Below are positions 17,870-28,103 of a stretch of 64,000 bases of DNA, piece after piece (position 1 is the stretch's first letter; each line of letters begins with the position of its first letter). The notes beneath the pieces were generated by a model that had not been told where the DNA came from, ran no database searches, and was given only the letters and a program-made list of their open reading frames with translations. The stretch is from contig JAABRM010000003.1 of NCBI GenBank assembly GCA_011390955.1, positions 124,001-188,000 on the forward strand, written 5' to 3'. The translations under genes were made by a program, and so were the position numbers. The stretch comes from Oscillatoriales cyanobacterium (GTDB lineage: Bacteria; Cyanobacteriota; Cyanobacteriia; Cyanobacteriales; Laspinemataceae).

Positions 17870-18727
17870 TTTTAAGGCTTAGAGATCGGGCAACGACCAG
17901 ATCGCGATCGGCAAAAAGCCAAAAAAAGCTCATCGGATCCTCAGCAGCGATTCCCTCTGGTGAGCTTTGCGATCGCTCCGAAGGCATAAAATTTATAAAT
18001 CATTCGTGGTAAAAATTATGTGCATTTAAAGACTTAATATCAGCAAAAAAATACCGCTATTTTTCCCTAAATTGCGAAATTTACCAGATTTTATGTATAA
18101 ATAAAAAAAGCATATTTTTATTTACCCTATGATTGATATAATTATGCATAAGCGCAAGCATTAAGCCCCTACATAATAAGATAAAAAAATATTAAATTAC
18201 AATAATTATTTATATTTTAGGGTGGGCAAAAATCCATCATAATATCTGCTGTTAGAGTGGAAAAATTTGCCTAGAATAAAAATTATAGGGGCTTTTGACT
18301 GAATTTTTGTAAATGGGATAATCTGTTGATTTGCTGTATTAGGGGCGCAAGCATTGCGCCCCTACATAATTGGATTAATCTTAATTAAACTAATTTAAAT
18401 TAGTTTAATTATCTAGGGCAAAATTAGTCGCTCAAAGCAGCAATAAGATTATTCTGTCAATTTTTATTCCGTGCTAAAGCAGCATTATTTGTATTTCTCT
18501 CCAAACTTACTATTTTTTTACATAAATGATTTAGAATTGCTATATACAATTGTTGCGTAAGTCCTAACGATATTTCGATCGCCGCGACTCTTCCAGGGTC
18601 TAATCGGGAAAAGCATACAGAGACGAAAGCTACGACCCCCGTCCCCGGTCAAATCGGCGATCGACAAAAAAAATTCTGGTCAACAGTAGCAATTTGAGCA
18701 AAACCATGTTATAGTAGAAATCTGTGA
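17870..18727. other. Long AT-rich intergenic stretch with palindromes
   Basis: No convincing coding frame is seen. It contains a GGGGCGCAAGCATTGCGCCCC palindrome-type repeat at about 18341-18366 and a 30-bp perfect palindrome at 18382-18411. A GCGTAAGTCCTAACG phrase at about 18554 resembles the ends of the mobile-looking repeat at 47.99-48.08 kb. Upstream promoters for the PBP gene and the tRNA presumably lie at its two ends. Confidence 0.6.
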
Positions 18728-18800
18728 GGGCATGTAGCTCAGTGGATAGAGCATCAGATTCCGGTTCTGAGGGTCGGGGGTTCAAATCCCTTCATGCTCG
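18728..18800 (+). tRNA. tRNA-Arg (anticodon CCG)
   Basis: A 73-nt cloverleaf. The acceptor stem GGGCATG pairs with CATGCTC and the discriminator is G. The D arm is GCTC..GAGC, the anticodon stem CAGA/TCTG encloses loop TTCCGGT (anticodon CCG, reading CGG Arg), and the T arm is GGGGGTTCAAATCCC. The CCA end is not encoded. A terminator follows directly. Confidence 0.95.
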
Positions 18801-18809
18801 CTTATAATC

Positions 18810-18843
18810 AACCCTTATAGGCTAAGGCTTATAAGGGTTTTTT
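18810..18843 (+). terminator. Terminator after tRNA-Arg
   Basis: Stem AACCCTTATA / TATAAGGGTT with a 10-base loop, followed by a T run, nine bases after the tRNA. Confidence 0.85.
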
Positions 18844-18894
18844 CATATCCTGTCTGATATCCTTTCTGGGAAATTTCACTCAGATCCCCATCAG

Positions 18895-18941
18895 CGAAAA
18901 AACGGTGGTACTAACAAAAAGTTAGCGCCACCGTTTTTTTA
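18895..18941. terminator. Bidirectional terminator between tRNA-Arg and kaiC
   Basis: AAAAAACGGTGG and CCACCGTTTTTTT form a stem extended by CTAAC/GTTAG with a five-A loop. T runs occur on both strands, so it can stop transcription from kaiBC as well as read-through from the tRNA. The remaining ~340 bp to the kaiC stop hold one GGGCGCAAGCATTGCGCCC palindrome but no gene. Confidence 0.8.
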
Positions 18942-19281
18942 GCTTAAATCTGGGCAAAATCAGGGATCCACCAGACCCCCGATCGCCCAGGTTCCATGAC
19001 CGCAGATCCCTCGGCCCAAACAACCACGATCCACTCACAACCGGATCGTCGGGGCGATCGGGCTTCCATCAATACTCATACCAATTAAAAAAAATTTTGC
19101 TACAATTCCAAGGTTTATTTGGGCGCAAGCATTGCGCCCCTACTGTTGCATGATTTTTTGTAAATGGTATCAAAAGACTTCTGGCAAAATTCGTGCAAAG
19201 CCCCCCTTTTAAAGGGGGGTTGGGGGATAAATCCGTTATTTTGCAAGAGGTATAAAGACAAAAACCGACAAAATCATCAGA

Positions 19282-20847
19282 TTATTCATCGGTCAAATCA
19301 TCCGTTAACTTATTTTGCACGCCCTTAACAATCCGAGATAATTCAGTCTTTTCATCCACAGAAATTCGACTCGGAGAACCACTAATAATCCGTTCATAAT
19401 TGCGGAAAGAATCGCGAATATCAGGACCTTTCTCGCTAATCGTATATTCGCGAATCCCCTTATCATGCCAAGACCCACGCATCTTAAACACATTCAGCGC
19501 CCGCGACATTTCCCCGCGAATTTCCACATATTGCAACATCAGAATGGTATCAGTAATCGTCGAAATATGGGATTCCGTAATCGAATGCGCCCCCATAAAT
19601 TGATCCGTAGTATTCGTAAAGAAGCCGGTGATTTCTTCTTGTTTCGCATACCCAGTCACCCCAATCACAAACTGGCGGAAAGCATTATTTGTCACCCCAC
19701 GTTCCAAAGCCGACAAAGAATCGATCGCCATCCGAGAAGGCTTAAACTCCACCAACTCAGTCTTAATAATCTGTAAATGATCTTCCAAACCCGCTGACTC
19801 TGGATAAGCACAAAGGATTTTCAACAAACCCTTTTTCTCCATCTCTTCAAAATCAATCCCCCAAGAATAGGCATTTCTCAGGAGTTGAGCGCGGGATTCT
19901 TCATAAGCAAATAAAATCGCTCGTTCACCATTATTACAAGCATCTTCCAAAAACTTACTCACCAACAGAGTCTTACCCGTACCCGTGGCCCCGGTCGCCA
20001 AAATAATAGAATCTTTGAAAAAGCCACCGCCACACATTTCATCAAGAGTATTCACCCCGGAAGAAACGCGAGCATTAGACGAACGCTGAGTCAGTCGCAT
20101 TGCCCCCAGTGGGAAGATATTAATCCCATCACTGGTAATCGTAAACGGGTACTCTCCTTTCATGTGGGTTGTCCCGCGCAGCTTTAAAATTTCACAAGTC
20201 CGGCGACGGCGTTCACCTTCCAAAACGTTCCGCAGAATCACCACATTATCTGAGACAAATTCTTCCACCCCAAACCGGGCGACCGGGCCGTATTCTTCCA
20301 CCCGTTCTGTAGTCATCACCGTGGTGACACTCATTTGCTTCAGTCGAGCGACCAAGCGAAAGATTTCTCTCCGCACCACCGAAACCGCATCATACTGTTG
20401 AAAAACCGCTGTCACCGAATCAATAGAAACCCGTTTAGCTTTGTATTTACGAATAGCATATTGGATTCTTTCAATCAGCGCCGATAAATCAAAACTCCCG
20501 ACCACATCTTGTCCTTCGGGGTCGGGAGATGCATCGAGAATAAATAACTTGCCTTCATTCACCAGTTTGCCTAAATCCCAACCAAAGCTAAAAGCATTTT
20601 TAATGATATCTGTAGGAGATTCTTCAAAAGTGACAAAAACTCCAGGTTCATCAAAATTAGTAATTCCATTATAGAGAAATTGAATCGCAAACAAGGTTTT
20701 ACCTGTGCCGGAAGTGCCACTGACTAAAGTCGTGCGACTTGAGGGCATTCCTCCATGACTGATATCATCAAATCCTTCAATCACCGTGCGAATTTTTTGA
20801 ACGCCTTTGGGCAAGTCTTCCACCTGATTTGGCTGATTACGAATCAT
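19282..20847 (-). CDS. kaiC: Circadian clock ATPase/autokinase KaiC
   Basis: A 521-residue double-RecA clock protein that forms hexamers, hydrolyses ATP slowly in CI and autophosphorylates in CII. Walker A motifs are GTSGTGKT (about residues 44-51) and GATGTGKT in CII, with paired catalytic Glu in FVTFEESPT and LFAYEESRA. The phosphorylation pair is Ser429-Thr430 in ESHISTITDT (equivalent to S431/T432 of Synechococcus elongatus). The residue matching Asp427 is Glu here (SITESHIST). The C-terminal tail that binds KaiA is present (DEKTELSRIVKGVQNK). It follows kaiB by 119 bp. Confidence 0.98.
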   Translation of the reverse strand: MIRNQPNQVEDLPKGVQKIRTVIEGFDDISHGGMPSSRTTLVSGTSGTGKTLFAIQFLYNGITNFDEPGVFVTFEESPTDIIKNAFSFGWDLGKLVNEGKLFILDASPDPEGQDVVGSFDLSALIERIQYAIRKYKAKRVSIDSVTAVFQQYDAVSVVRREIFRLVARLKQMSVTTVMTTERVEEYGPVARFGVEEFVSDNVVILRNVLEGERRRRTCEILKLRGTTHMKGEYPFTITSDGINIFPLGAMRLTQRSSNARVSSGVNTLDEMCGGGFFKDSIILATGATGTGKTLLVSKFLEDACNNGERAILFAYEESRAQLLRNAYSWGIDFEEMEKKGLLKILCAYPESAGLEDHLQIIKTELVEFKPSRMAIDSLSALERGVTNNAFRQFVIGVTGYAKQEEITGFFTNTTDQFMGAHSITESHISTITDTILMLQYVEIRGEMSRALNVFKMRGSWHDKGIREYTISEKGPDIRDSFRNYERIISGSPSRISVDEKTELSRIVKGVQNKLTDDLTDE

Positions 20848-20966
20848 AGCTTTAGTTATCTAACCTAACCAATAATTTTACTTTCTCTGGAGTCTAGCAT
20901 AAAAAAAATCACCAAAATTCAAGGCTGATGCATCACTCGCTGATTTCTGGGGATTCAAAGATGAAT

Positions 20967-21281
20967 TTATAGACCGGAATTTTCTTCGGACAATTCTTCA
21001 TAGAGTAAGTCTAAGCCGACTAATACTTTTTCGCGGTCTGAAAGATCCCCAATAATTTTTCTCACAGGGGGTGGCAAAATTTTGGATAAAGTTGGCGTGG
21101 CTAAAATTTTGTCTTCTTCAGCTAATTGCGGATTTTTGAGGACATCAATTACTTTGAGGGCATACACCCCTTGAAATTCTTCCTCCAGAATATTTTTCAG
21201 TGTTTTTAATGCCCGCACTGAATTCGGAGTATTTCCGGCTACATATAGCTTGAGAACGTAAGTTTTTTTGGGATTATTCAT
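20967..21281 (-). CDS. kaiB: Circadian clock protein KaiB
   Basis: A 104-residue fold-switching clock protein that binds phosphorylated KaiC and sequesters KaiA. Recognised by [43 protein letters not shown]-like text (here [10 protein letters not shown] and [15 protein letters not shown]) and an acidic tail (EELSEEN). Length is standard. It sits between kaiA and kaiC on the minus strand. Confidence 0.98.
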   Translation of the reverse strand: MNNPKKTYVLKLYVAGNTPNSVRALKTLKNILEEEFQGVYALKVIDVLKNPQLAEEDKILATPTLSKILPPPVRKIIGDLSDREKVLVGLDLLYEELSEENSGL

Positions 21282-21362
21282 GGATCAGATATTGAAATAA
21301 TTGTTGATAGGTTTGAGCAATAACCGTCCTAGCATCACTGGTAAGTATCGGCGGTAAATTCC

Positions 21363-22304
21363 CTAAGAGTCTCTGGGAATAGAGCGTCGATACATTTCAC
21401 ATAAATGTGCAATGATATCAATCAGAGTCAGGCGGTAGTCTAGGAGAATTTCCTCACTGCGCCCCTCCAATTTTAGCTGTTTAGAAAATTCATCCATCAA
21501 ATTCATGTGAATCTCAACAATTTGAGTCACTGAAACATCAGCAAAAAACGTATTGTTGACAAATTCATCAATTTGCTGGTTGAGGATTCTCGGTTGGTCA
21601 GAAAAATAATTTAAAACAATATCGCGATAATCCGATTTTAGATTTTCTAAAAATTGTTTTCGCTCTACGGAGGGTAAGTTACGCAGAAAGCGTTGAGGGT
21701 TTCGTTTATAATACACACCTAAGTATCCTAATCGTTCCCTCAATTTTTCCGCCAACCGACTTTGATGTTGGACGAGAAATTTTTGCCCGGAATTTTCAGA
21801 ACTCTGCTCCACAGGATTAACAGAATTACTTTTGCGAAAACTAGGAGACAGATTCAGGAATTGACTAATCGCTTGCTCGATATAGCGAGAGATGTCAGCT
21901 ACCTGAACAAAGGAAATGTGAACCTCAGCGGTGTGGTAAAACACGGTGGGATAACCGGCTTCGGTTTCTGTTTCATCTGGAACTGCATGGATCGGATCCT
22001 CCGTTGTGGGAAATGACAAGGGAGTGAGTCGATTCTGGGCTTTTTCTGGGAAACTTTCATATACGATCACTGCGGGTAGCACGGTCGATCGCTGATGCAA
22101 CTCATTGCTTAATTTGCTTAAAGAGGATTGCGCTTGTAAGATCAGGCAGTCGATCTGCTGTTTTTCCAAATCCAAAAACTCTAACAAAGTTGACTCAGAG
22201 TGGAAGTGATTCACCAGATAGCGACCGCTGCCTAAAGCCTGCTTCAGGGCATTAGACAGGGATGCAGAACTGGCAAACGTACAAAGAGAAAGTTGGGGAG
22301 GCAA
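21363..22304 (-). CDS. kaiA: Circadian clock protein KaiA (full length)
   Basis: A 313-residue KaiA that stimulates KaiC autophosphorylation. The N-terminal ~150 residues are the pseudo-receiver domain (LSLCTFASSASLSNALKQAL), without a receiver Asp motif. The C-terminal ~130 residues form the helical KaiC-binding domain (YLGVYYKRNPQRFLRNL, DYRLTLIDIIAHLCEMYRRS). Full length matches unicellular and filamentous two-domain KaiA rather than the short Nostoc form. It is first in kaiABC; the 369-bp spacer 22305-22673 must contain both divergent promoters, but no clear elements were identified. Confidence 0.97.
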   Translation of the reverse strand: MPPQLSLCTFASSASLSNALKQALGSGRYLVNHFHSESTLLEFLDLEKQQIDCLILQAQSSLSKLSNELHQRSTVLPAVIVYESFPEKAQNRLTPLSFPTTEDPIHAVPDETETEAGYPTVFYHTAEVHISFVQVADISRYIEQAISQFLNLSPSFRKSNSVNPVEQSSENSGQKFLVQHQSRLAEKLRERLGYLGVYYKRNPQRFLRNLPSVERKQFLENLKSDYRDIVLNYFSDQPRILNQQIDEFVNNTFFADVSVTQIVEIHMNLMDEFSKQLKLEGRSEEILLDYRLTLIDIIAHLCEMYRRSIPRDS

Positions 22305-22673
22305 AACAGTAATCCCTCAAAAAACCGTGTGTTCACTATCAATCAAAAATAAAAGAAAAAAAAAAGAATTGCCCAATCACAAGTATGTGGGGGACTTTTA
22401 CCTTTTTAGGATAACTGTAACTAATTGTAATGGCAATGCTGTAAGTTCCCTCCTCGATCGATAATTAAGTGGTAGCCCCGATCGATAAGTCAGGTTCGGG
22501 GATTGGTAGGGTGCTATCTCTTGACTATAAATGGAAATTTGATCCCAGCCAATCTTGACGGCACCAAATTTTCCCCCGGTAACTTCATGATTCACCTGCT
22601 GGGATTTGCTGGGGGATCTGTCACCGGGAGAGAGTCAAAGCGCTCATGGTGAACCCGCAACTAACCACTACTG

Positions 22674-25600
22674 ATGTATTCACGAAGTTTTGCGATGTTA
22701 AGCCCAAATTGTCTGATTCAAGAATTTATTGTTCCGGTGCCGATTTGTCGTTTGACCACCTGTGCTACAGATTTGTGGTCTAACTTAAGTCGTCCGGAAC
22801 TCTGGGGCATGGGCGATCGCGTTGTCGTGGTCAACCCAGAAGAATTGCCTATTGGGGTACTCTACTTACATAGTTTAATACCCTATTTGAATTCTGAAGA
22901 AAAATTTCTTCAGGAGCAATCTTCTATATTACCGCATCCACATTCAGCGATGCTACACTCGCTGATGCAGCCGCTGAAAATTTTACCAGGAACCCTCTGT
23001 ATCAGAGAATTCTGGCAGCATCTGCAAGAATTACCAACTGGAAATCTTCACAGTCAGGATTGGGGGGAAGACTGGGGGGTGGTGAACCCAGAGGGCAAAT
23101 TATTGGGGTTGCTGGATGTGAATGGCTTACTCCAATTTTTGGCCAGTCACTACGAGTTACAAGAGACGATCCCCCAAAAGACCCGAAGCCACAACCCAGA
23201 AAATCCGAGTCAAAAGAGCGTCTATCTGGGAACAGAGGATGAGGTTGAGCCACACAAACAGACTGTCGAGGCGATCGATTTTGGGGAGACCCTGGCGATC
23301 GCGGCGATTGAACAAACGATCGAATCTCTGCCATTTCCAGTTAAGCTGCAAACCCAAGATGGTCAGGGGATCATGGAAAATTTGGCTTGGCGTCAGGAAT
23401 TGGGCAACCTCGGCGCCGGTCAACTCTTCGCTAACCCAACCGAAGAGTCAATCAGCGATCGCACAGAAGACGCCAACCCTTTGGCAACTCGTGTGAGTCA
23501 TTTATTCACCGATAGTGAGTCAGAAGCCAGCTTAATGTGTTCTTTGAGTAATGGCACAGAACAAGCTTGGAAATTTTTCAAAATTCCTCTAGAACTTGAT
23601 TTATCAATTTTTGAACTGATCTCGATGGTGGGATTCCCCGAATTGTGGAACGCCAAAAATGGCACACACTCCCGTGAAGCATCTCCGGCCCAAAAATTGC
23701 GATCGCCGCCGGACTATTCCTTCCCAGGGGTTGTCAAACCCGGAGAATCATCATCGCCGTTACATCAAACCTTTGTGTCCGCCAAATCTGGGATGATTTC
23801 TCGAAAATTGACCCTAGAGAGCGACGATCGCGATCGGGCATCGGAGTTAACCACCAGCCAAAAATCAGCCCCAGACTCAGAACGGGATGGCCGATCGAAA
23901 CCCCCACTTTCTTGGTGCCTAATTTTGGCGGAGAATGTCACTGAACAGCAGCAAGTGGCTCAAGAACTCGTGGCCAAAAACGCGGATTTAGTCCAACTAA
24001 ATCGACTCAAAGATGAATTTTTAGCCTGTATTAGCCATGAACTCAAAACTCCACTCACCGCAGTCTTAGGATTGTCTACTCTCCTAAAAGATCAAGCCCT
24101 CGGCCCCCTGAACGAACGGCAAGCCCGCTATGCCAAAATGATTTATCAGAGCGGCCAACATCTAATGAGAGTCGTCAATGATATTTTGGATTTGACCAGA
24201 ATTGAAACGGGTCAGCTACAACTGAATTGGGAACCCGTTCAGATTACCCAAGTGTGTGAGTATGCCTTGCAACAAGCACAGGAAACTCAGCAAATGGAAT
24301 TGGCCGCTGGCCACCACAGTGTTGAATCTACCCCTGCCTTTACTCTAGACATTGAACCCGGTTTAAACACGATCGTCACCGATCATTTGCGCCTGCGTCA
24401 GATGCTTTACAATCTGCTCTCAAATGCGCTCAAGTTTACCCCGCCAGAAGGGGCAATTGGCTTAAAAGTCAACCGCTGGCAAGGTTGGATTGCCTTTACG
24501 GTTTGGGATACGGGAATTGGCATTCCCGCTGATAAACAACATTTAATCTTTCAAAGATTCCAACAACTAGAAAATCCCTTAACTCGTCGATTTGAAGGGA
24601 CAGGTTTAGGGTTAGCGATCGCCCAAGGATTAGCGCGAGCTCACGGTGGAGATGTCACCTTTATCTCCAAAGAAGAAAAAGGCAGTCAGTTTACCATTTT
24701 GCTGCCACCTGCACCCCCAGAATCGGGGACAATCAAAAAATTTCCCGTCCGAGATCAGCTATTAATTTTAATTGTTGAAGCAGTGCCGCAATATATTGAA
24801 GATTTACACGAGCAATTGATGCGGTTAGGTTATCGTGTGGTCATTTCTCGCTGTGGGATTGATGCGTTGGAAAAAGCTCGCCGTCTACAACCTTGTGTGA
24901 TTTTTGTCAATCCTTTATTGCCCTTACTTTCCGGTTGGGATTTACTGACCTTGCTGAAATCCGATCCACAAACGGGTCATATTCCCGTGATTTTAACTGC
25001 CACGGTGGTGGATAAAAAACGGGCGCGAAAATATCGCGCTGATGGCTGTGTCAGCCTGCCACTGAATCCATCAGAATTACAAGATCGGCTGCGGCATTTA
25101 GTTCCCTTAGAATTATCAGCAGTCCCCAATTCCCACCATAGCAAACTGACAATTCTGCGGTTAACGGGGAATTTAGATAGTACCAATACTGTTTTAATTC
25201 AAGGATTAAAGATTCAGTCGGGGAAAGCTTATCAAATTTTGGAGGCTGATGATTTAGAACAAGCCGAACTGTTGGCGGAAATTTGGCAGCCGCAAGTGCT
25301 ATTAATTGAAGCAGCGGCGGCGCTACCAGAACCCAAAGTCTTTTTCCAAGAATTAAGTCAATCTAGGCTTTTGGCGAAATTGCCTATTGTGACAATGGAT
25401 ATTGATACCACTGAAGGGGCTAATCAAACTCCGGGATTGATTGTCTTTCCTTGTTTGCTTAGTGGGCAAATGACGAGAGAAAAATCTTGGGAGCATAAGG
25501 CGTTAATTCATCAGGATTCGGTTAATTTTTCGGCGTCATATTCTAGCTATTCTGAAGGTGAAGCAAGTTATCCAGATTATGCAGAAGCTTGCCCGATGCT

Positions 25601-26213
25601 ATCGGCTCAATATTTATTACAGGTGATTCATCTGGCGGCTCAAGTTAAAATAAAACCTAATATTTTAGCGGTGGATCTCTCTACTTTACCTGAGTTTTAT
25701 CAGACCAGTTTTTCTGATTTAAAATTAGGGCCAGATTTGGCCAATAATCCAGCCGAAAAAAAATCAGCAATAATTCAAAATTTGCTAGAAGTTATGTGTT
25801 ATATTCAATCGGCTAATTTAAATGCAGTAATCGGTCGTTCTTGGTCTGAGGTTTGGCAGCTTATTCAACAACAAAGTGTTGATGTACTAATAATCTATGT
25901 TCCAATAGATCGCTTAGTCCGGCCAATTGTGAATGGGTTAAAAGCGATCGCGCAGATGGCACACAAACCGAAAATTATCATTATTAATGACCTGGAAAAA
26001 CCTTTAAAAGCCGATGGGGCGGCTGGGGATAACTCCGCAACTTATGCTCAGACGATTGATGAGGAATTTTTATCTTTTCTCAAAGAAATTGCCACGAAAG
26101 TTTTACCCAATTCTGTATCTAAGGAAGAATTACTCCAAGAGATTCAGCAAATTTTGCCCTCTTCTCATTCCAGCCAACAATCGGGGACTCAACATCGTCC
26201 GATCCCGTCATAA
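22674..26213 (+). CDS. Hybrid sensor histidine kinase with receiver domain, divergent from kaiA
   Basis: An 1179-residue signalling protein without membrane segments. The N-terminal ~165 residues contain two CBS-like halves (VVVVNPEELPIGVLYLHSLI, VVNPEGKLLGLLDVNGLL). A PAS-like region follows at about 210-330. The HisKA box holds the phosphoacceptor His in CISHELKTPLTAVLG (about residue 455), followed by an HATPase with N (NLLSNALKF), G1 (WDTGIGIP) and G2 (EGTGLGLAIA). A receiver-like domain (~690-805; LIVEAVPQY, VNPLLPLLSGWDLL) has Asn where the phosphoacceptor Asp is expected. About 370 residues of uncertain fold follow. It could feed signals to the neighbouring clock, but this is inference. 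Confidence 0.88.
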   Translation: MYSRSFAMLSPNCLIQEFIVPVPICRLTTCATDLWSNLSRPELWGMGDRVVVVNPEELPIGVLYLHSLIPYLNSEEKFLQEQSSILPHPHSAMLHSLMQPLKILPGTLCIREFWQHLQELPTGNLHSQDWGEDWGVVNPEGKLLGLLDVNGLLQFLASHYELQETIPQKTRSHNPENPSQKSVYLGTEDEVEPHKQTVEAIDFGETLAIAAIEQTIESLPFPVKLQTQDGQGIMENLAWRQELGNLGAGQLFANPTEESISDRTEDANPLATRVSHLFTDSESEASLMCSLSNGTEQAWKFFKIPLELDLSIFELISMVGFPELWNAKNGTHSREASPAQKLRSPPDYSFPGVVKPGESSSPLHQTFVSAKSGMISRKLTLESDDRDRASELTTSQKSAPDSERDGRSKPPLSWCLILAENVTEQQQVAQELVAKNADLVQLNRLKDEFLACISHELKTPLTAVLGLSTLLKDQALGPLNERQARYAKMIYQSGQHLMRVVNDILDLTRIETGQLQLNWEPVQITQVCEYALQQAQETQQMELAAGHHSVESTPAFTLDIEPGLNTIVTDHLRLRQMLYNLLSNALKFTPPEGAIGLKVNRWQGWIAFTVWDTGIGIPADKQHLIFQRFQQLENPLTRRFEGTGLGLAIAQGLARAHGGDVTFISKEEKGSQFTILLPPAPPESGTIKKFPVRDQLLILIVEAVPQYIEDLHEQLMRLGYRVVISRCGIDALEKARRLQPCVIFVNPLLPLLSGWDLLTLLKSDPQTGHIPVILTATVVDKKRARKYRADGCVSLPLNPSELQDRLRHLVPLELSAVPNSHHSKLTILRLTGNLDSTNTVLIQGLKIQSGKAYQILEADDLEQAELLAEIWQPQVLLIEAAAALPEPKVFFQELSQSRLLAKLPIVTMDIDTTEGANQTPGLIVFPCLLSGQMTREKSWEHKALIHQDSVNFSASYSSYSEGEASYPDYAEACPMLSAQYLLQVIHLAAQVKIKPNILAVDLSTLPEFYQTSFSDLKLGPDLANNPAEKKSAIIQNLLEVMCYIQSANLNAVIGRSWSEVWQLIQQQSVDVLIIYVPIDRLVRPIVNGLKAIAQMAHKPKIIIINDLEKPLKADGAAGDNSATYAQTIDEEFLSFLKEIATKVLPNSVSKEELLQEIQQILPSSHSSQQSGTQHRPIPS

Positions 26214-26365
26214 TCTTTGCAGGGGGATGCCTCCAAGCGGATCCAGATCCGGGCATCACCCTGAGAATGCTATTCAGATCAAAATCGGCGGTTTCATCGG
26301 GTTTAATGTTGTTTTAGGACTCGAACCCTTAATATAGAATGGCTAAATAATTAGAAATAGAACCC

Positions 26366-27127
26366 ATGAGGCGATCTATGAAGCGGTTTCGCTTAATCAG
26401 TTTTCTCTTCACCAGTTTTTTGATCGGTTGTATCGCTTTGACGGGTTGTACCACCGGAACGATGGACAATCAAAAACTAGAAGAACAGGTATTAAAGATT
26501 ATTCGCGATAATCCACAAGTGATTATCGATTCAGTCCAAGCTTATCAGCAACAAGAAGAAGATCGGATGCGGGCATCCCGCCAAGCATTTTTACAACAAA
26601 TGCTGACAAATCCGGCGGCGGTGATTGGCAATTCTCCCACGTCTGGGGCGGCTGAACAAAAAATAGTTTTAGTGGAGTTTTCCGACTTTCAATGTCCATT
26701 TTGCTCCAGGGCGCATCAGACCATCAAAGCGTTCATGGAGAAGTATCAAGGTGAAGTGACATTAACTTATAAACATTTACCTTTGGCTTCAATTCATCCC
26801 CAAGCAATGCCTGCGGCGAAAGCGGCTTGGTCGGCTCAACAACAAGGAAAATTCTGGGAATATTACGATGCTTTGTTTGAGCAGCAAAAGGATTTAGGCG
26901 AAAATTTGTATGTGGCGATCGCCGAAAATTTAAATCTAGATTTGGCTAAATTTAATCGCGATCGCCAGAGCAAAGAAGCGGAATCCGCCATTAATCAAGA
27001 CGTTCAATTAGCCCGTCAACTAGGAATTAACGGCACTCCCTTCTTTTTCCTGAATCAAGAAGCATTTTCCGGTGCCTTAGAACTCCCGGAAGTCGAGCAA
27101 ATCTTGGCCAAAGTTAAACAATCTTAG
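26366..27127 (+). CDS. DsbA-family thioredoxin-fold lipoprotein
   Basis: A 253-residue exported thiol-disulfide oxidoreductase. The signal peptide carries a lipobox (ALTGC, Cys28). A Gln-rich helical linker (about 35-80) precedes the thioredoxin fold with active site CPFC at residues 110-113 (VEFSDFQCPFCSRAH). The cis-Pro loop is GINGTPFFFLN, and the helical insertion is of DsbA/BdbD type. It likely forms or isomerises disulfides in periplasmic proteins. Its start lies 152 bp after the hybrid kinase and it is transcribed in the same direction. Confidence 0.9.
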   Translation: MRRSMKRFRLISFLFTSFLIGCIALTGCTTGTMDNQKLEEQVLKIIRDNPQVIIDSVQAYQQQEEDRMRASRQAFLQQMLTNPAAVIGNSPTSGAAEQKIVLVEFSDFQCPFCSRAHQTIKAFMEKYQGEVTLTYKHLPLASIHPQAMPAAKAAWSAQQQGKFWEYYDALFEQQKDLGENLYVAIAENLNLDLAKFNRDRQSKEAESAINQDVQLARQLGINGTPFFFLNQEAFSGALELPEVEQILAKVKQS

Positions 27128-27294
27128 ACTTGCAATCTGAGAAAAGTGGCAATTCTCACTAATAATCTCAGCCGCAATTTTAGGTTAGTAATGAGTAATT
27201 AAGGCGGGGGACTTGGGATATACCCAATCCCCCCTAACCTCCCCGTCGGCGGGGGACTAAGAGGGGGTTCGACCCGTTACTTCTTATGTACTTT

Positions 27295-28002
27295 TTAGGC
27301 TGTGACTAATTCCCGTTCTGGTCGCTTGCTACGGCGAATACCTTCAATCGCGGCTTTATAGTCTTTAGCGTTAAACACCGCAGAACCGGCAACAATTGCA
27401 TTAGCACCAGCTTCCAGCACTTGCCAGGTGTTATTGGCTTTCAATCCGCCGTCAACCTCAATCCAGGGATCGAGACCTTTTTCCGCGCAGATTTGCCGCA
27501 ACTTGCGGATCTTCGGCACCACTTCAGGAATAAAGCTTTGACCCCCGAACCCTGGGTTGACGCTCATAATCAACACCAGATCGCAAACTTCCAGGACATA
27601 TTCGATCAAGTCTAAGGGAGTAGAAGGATTAAGGACCACTCCAGACTGCTTGCCGAGTTCTTTAATCTGACAAAGGGTACGGTGCAGGTGGGGGGAAGCA
27701 TTATGTTCGGCATGGACGGAAATAATATCTGCCCCAGCCTTGGCAAAATCTGCCACATATTTTTCCGGTTCCACAATCATCAAGTGGACATCCAGGGGTT
27801 TTTTCGTCACCGGGCGAATGGCCTCAACAATTAACGGCCCGATTGTAATGTTGGGGACAAACCGACCATCCATCACATCAACATGGATCCAGTCGGCGCC
27901 AGCCTCGTCTACGGCGCGAATTTCCTCACCCAAGCGGCTAAAATCCGCTGATAGAATAGAAGGGGCAATTACAATTGGTTTTTCTGATTTGGTCTGGGTC
28001 AT
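27295..28002 (-). CDS. rpe: Ribulose-phosphate 3-epimerase
   Basis: A 235-residue TIM-barrel enzyme interconverting ribulose 5-phosphate and xylulose 5-phosphate in the Calvin-Benson and pentose phosphate cycles. Metal and catalytic residues are visible in [26 protein letters not shown] and WIEVDGGLK; the phosphate-binding loop is [11 protein letters not shown]. Length is standard. It is convergent with the DsbA-like gene and divergent from the subtilase. Confidence 0.97.
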   Translation of the reverse strand: MTQTKSEKPIVIAPSILSADFSRLGEEIRAVDEAGADWIHVDVMDGRFVPNITIGPLIVEAIRPVTKKPLDVHLMIVEPEKYVADFAKAGADIISVHAEHNASPHLHRTLCQIKELGKQSGVVLNPSTPLDLIEYVLEVCDLVLIMSVNPGFGGQSFIPEVVPKIRKLRQICAEKGLDPWIEVDGGLKANNTWQVLEAGANAIVAGSAVFNAKDYKAAIEGIRRSKRPERELVTA

Positions 28003-28103
28003 GGTTTAAGGAGTGTAGTGGTGTTCTCAAGCCTCTATTCTAAAAATATTAACAAAAATTGACGAAAGTCCATAACTGTTTGAGATTTGAGGGAGTTGAA
28101 TCG

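Noticed and set aside
18895-18941. Riboswitch or small RNA upstream of the tRNA/kaiC spacer
   Set aside because: Structure is fully explained by a bidirectional terminator.
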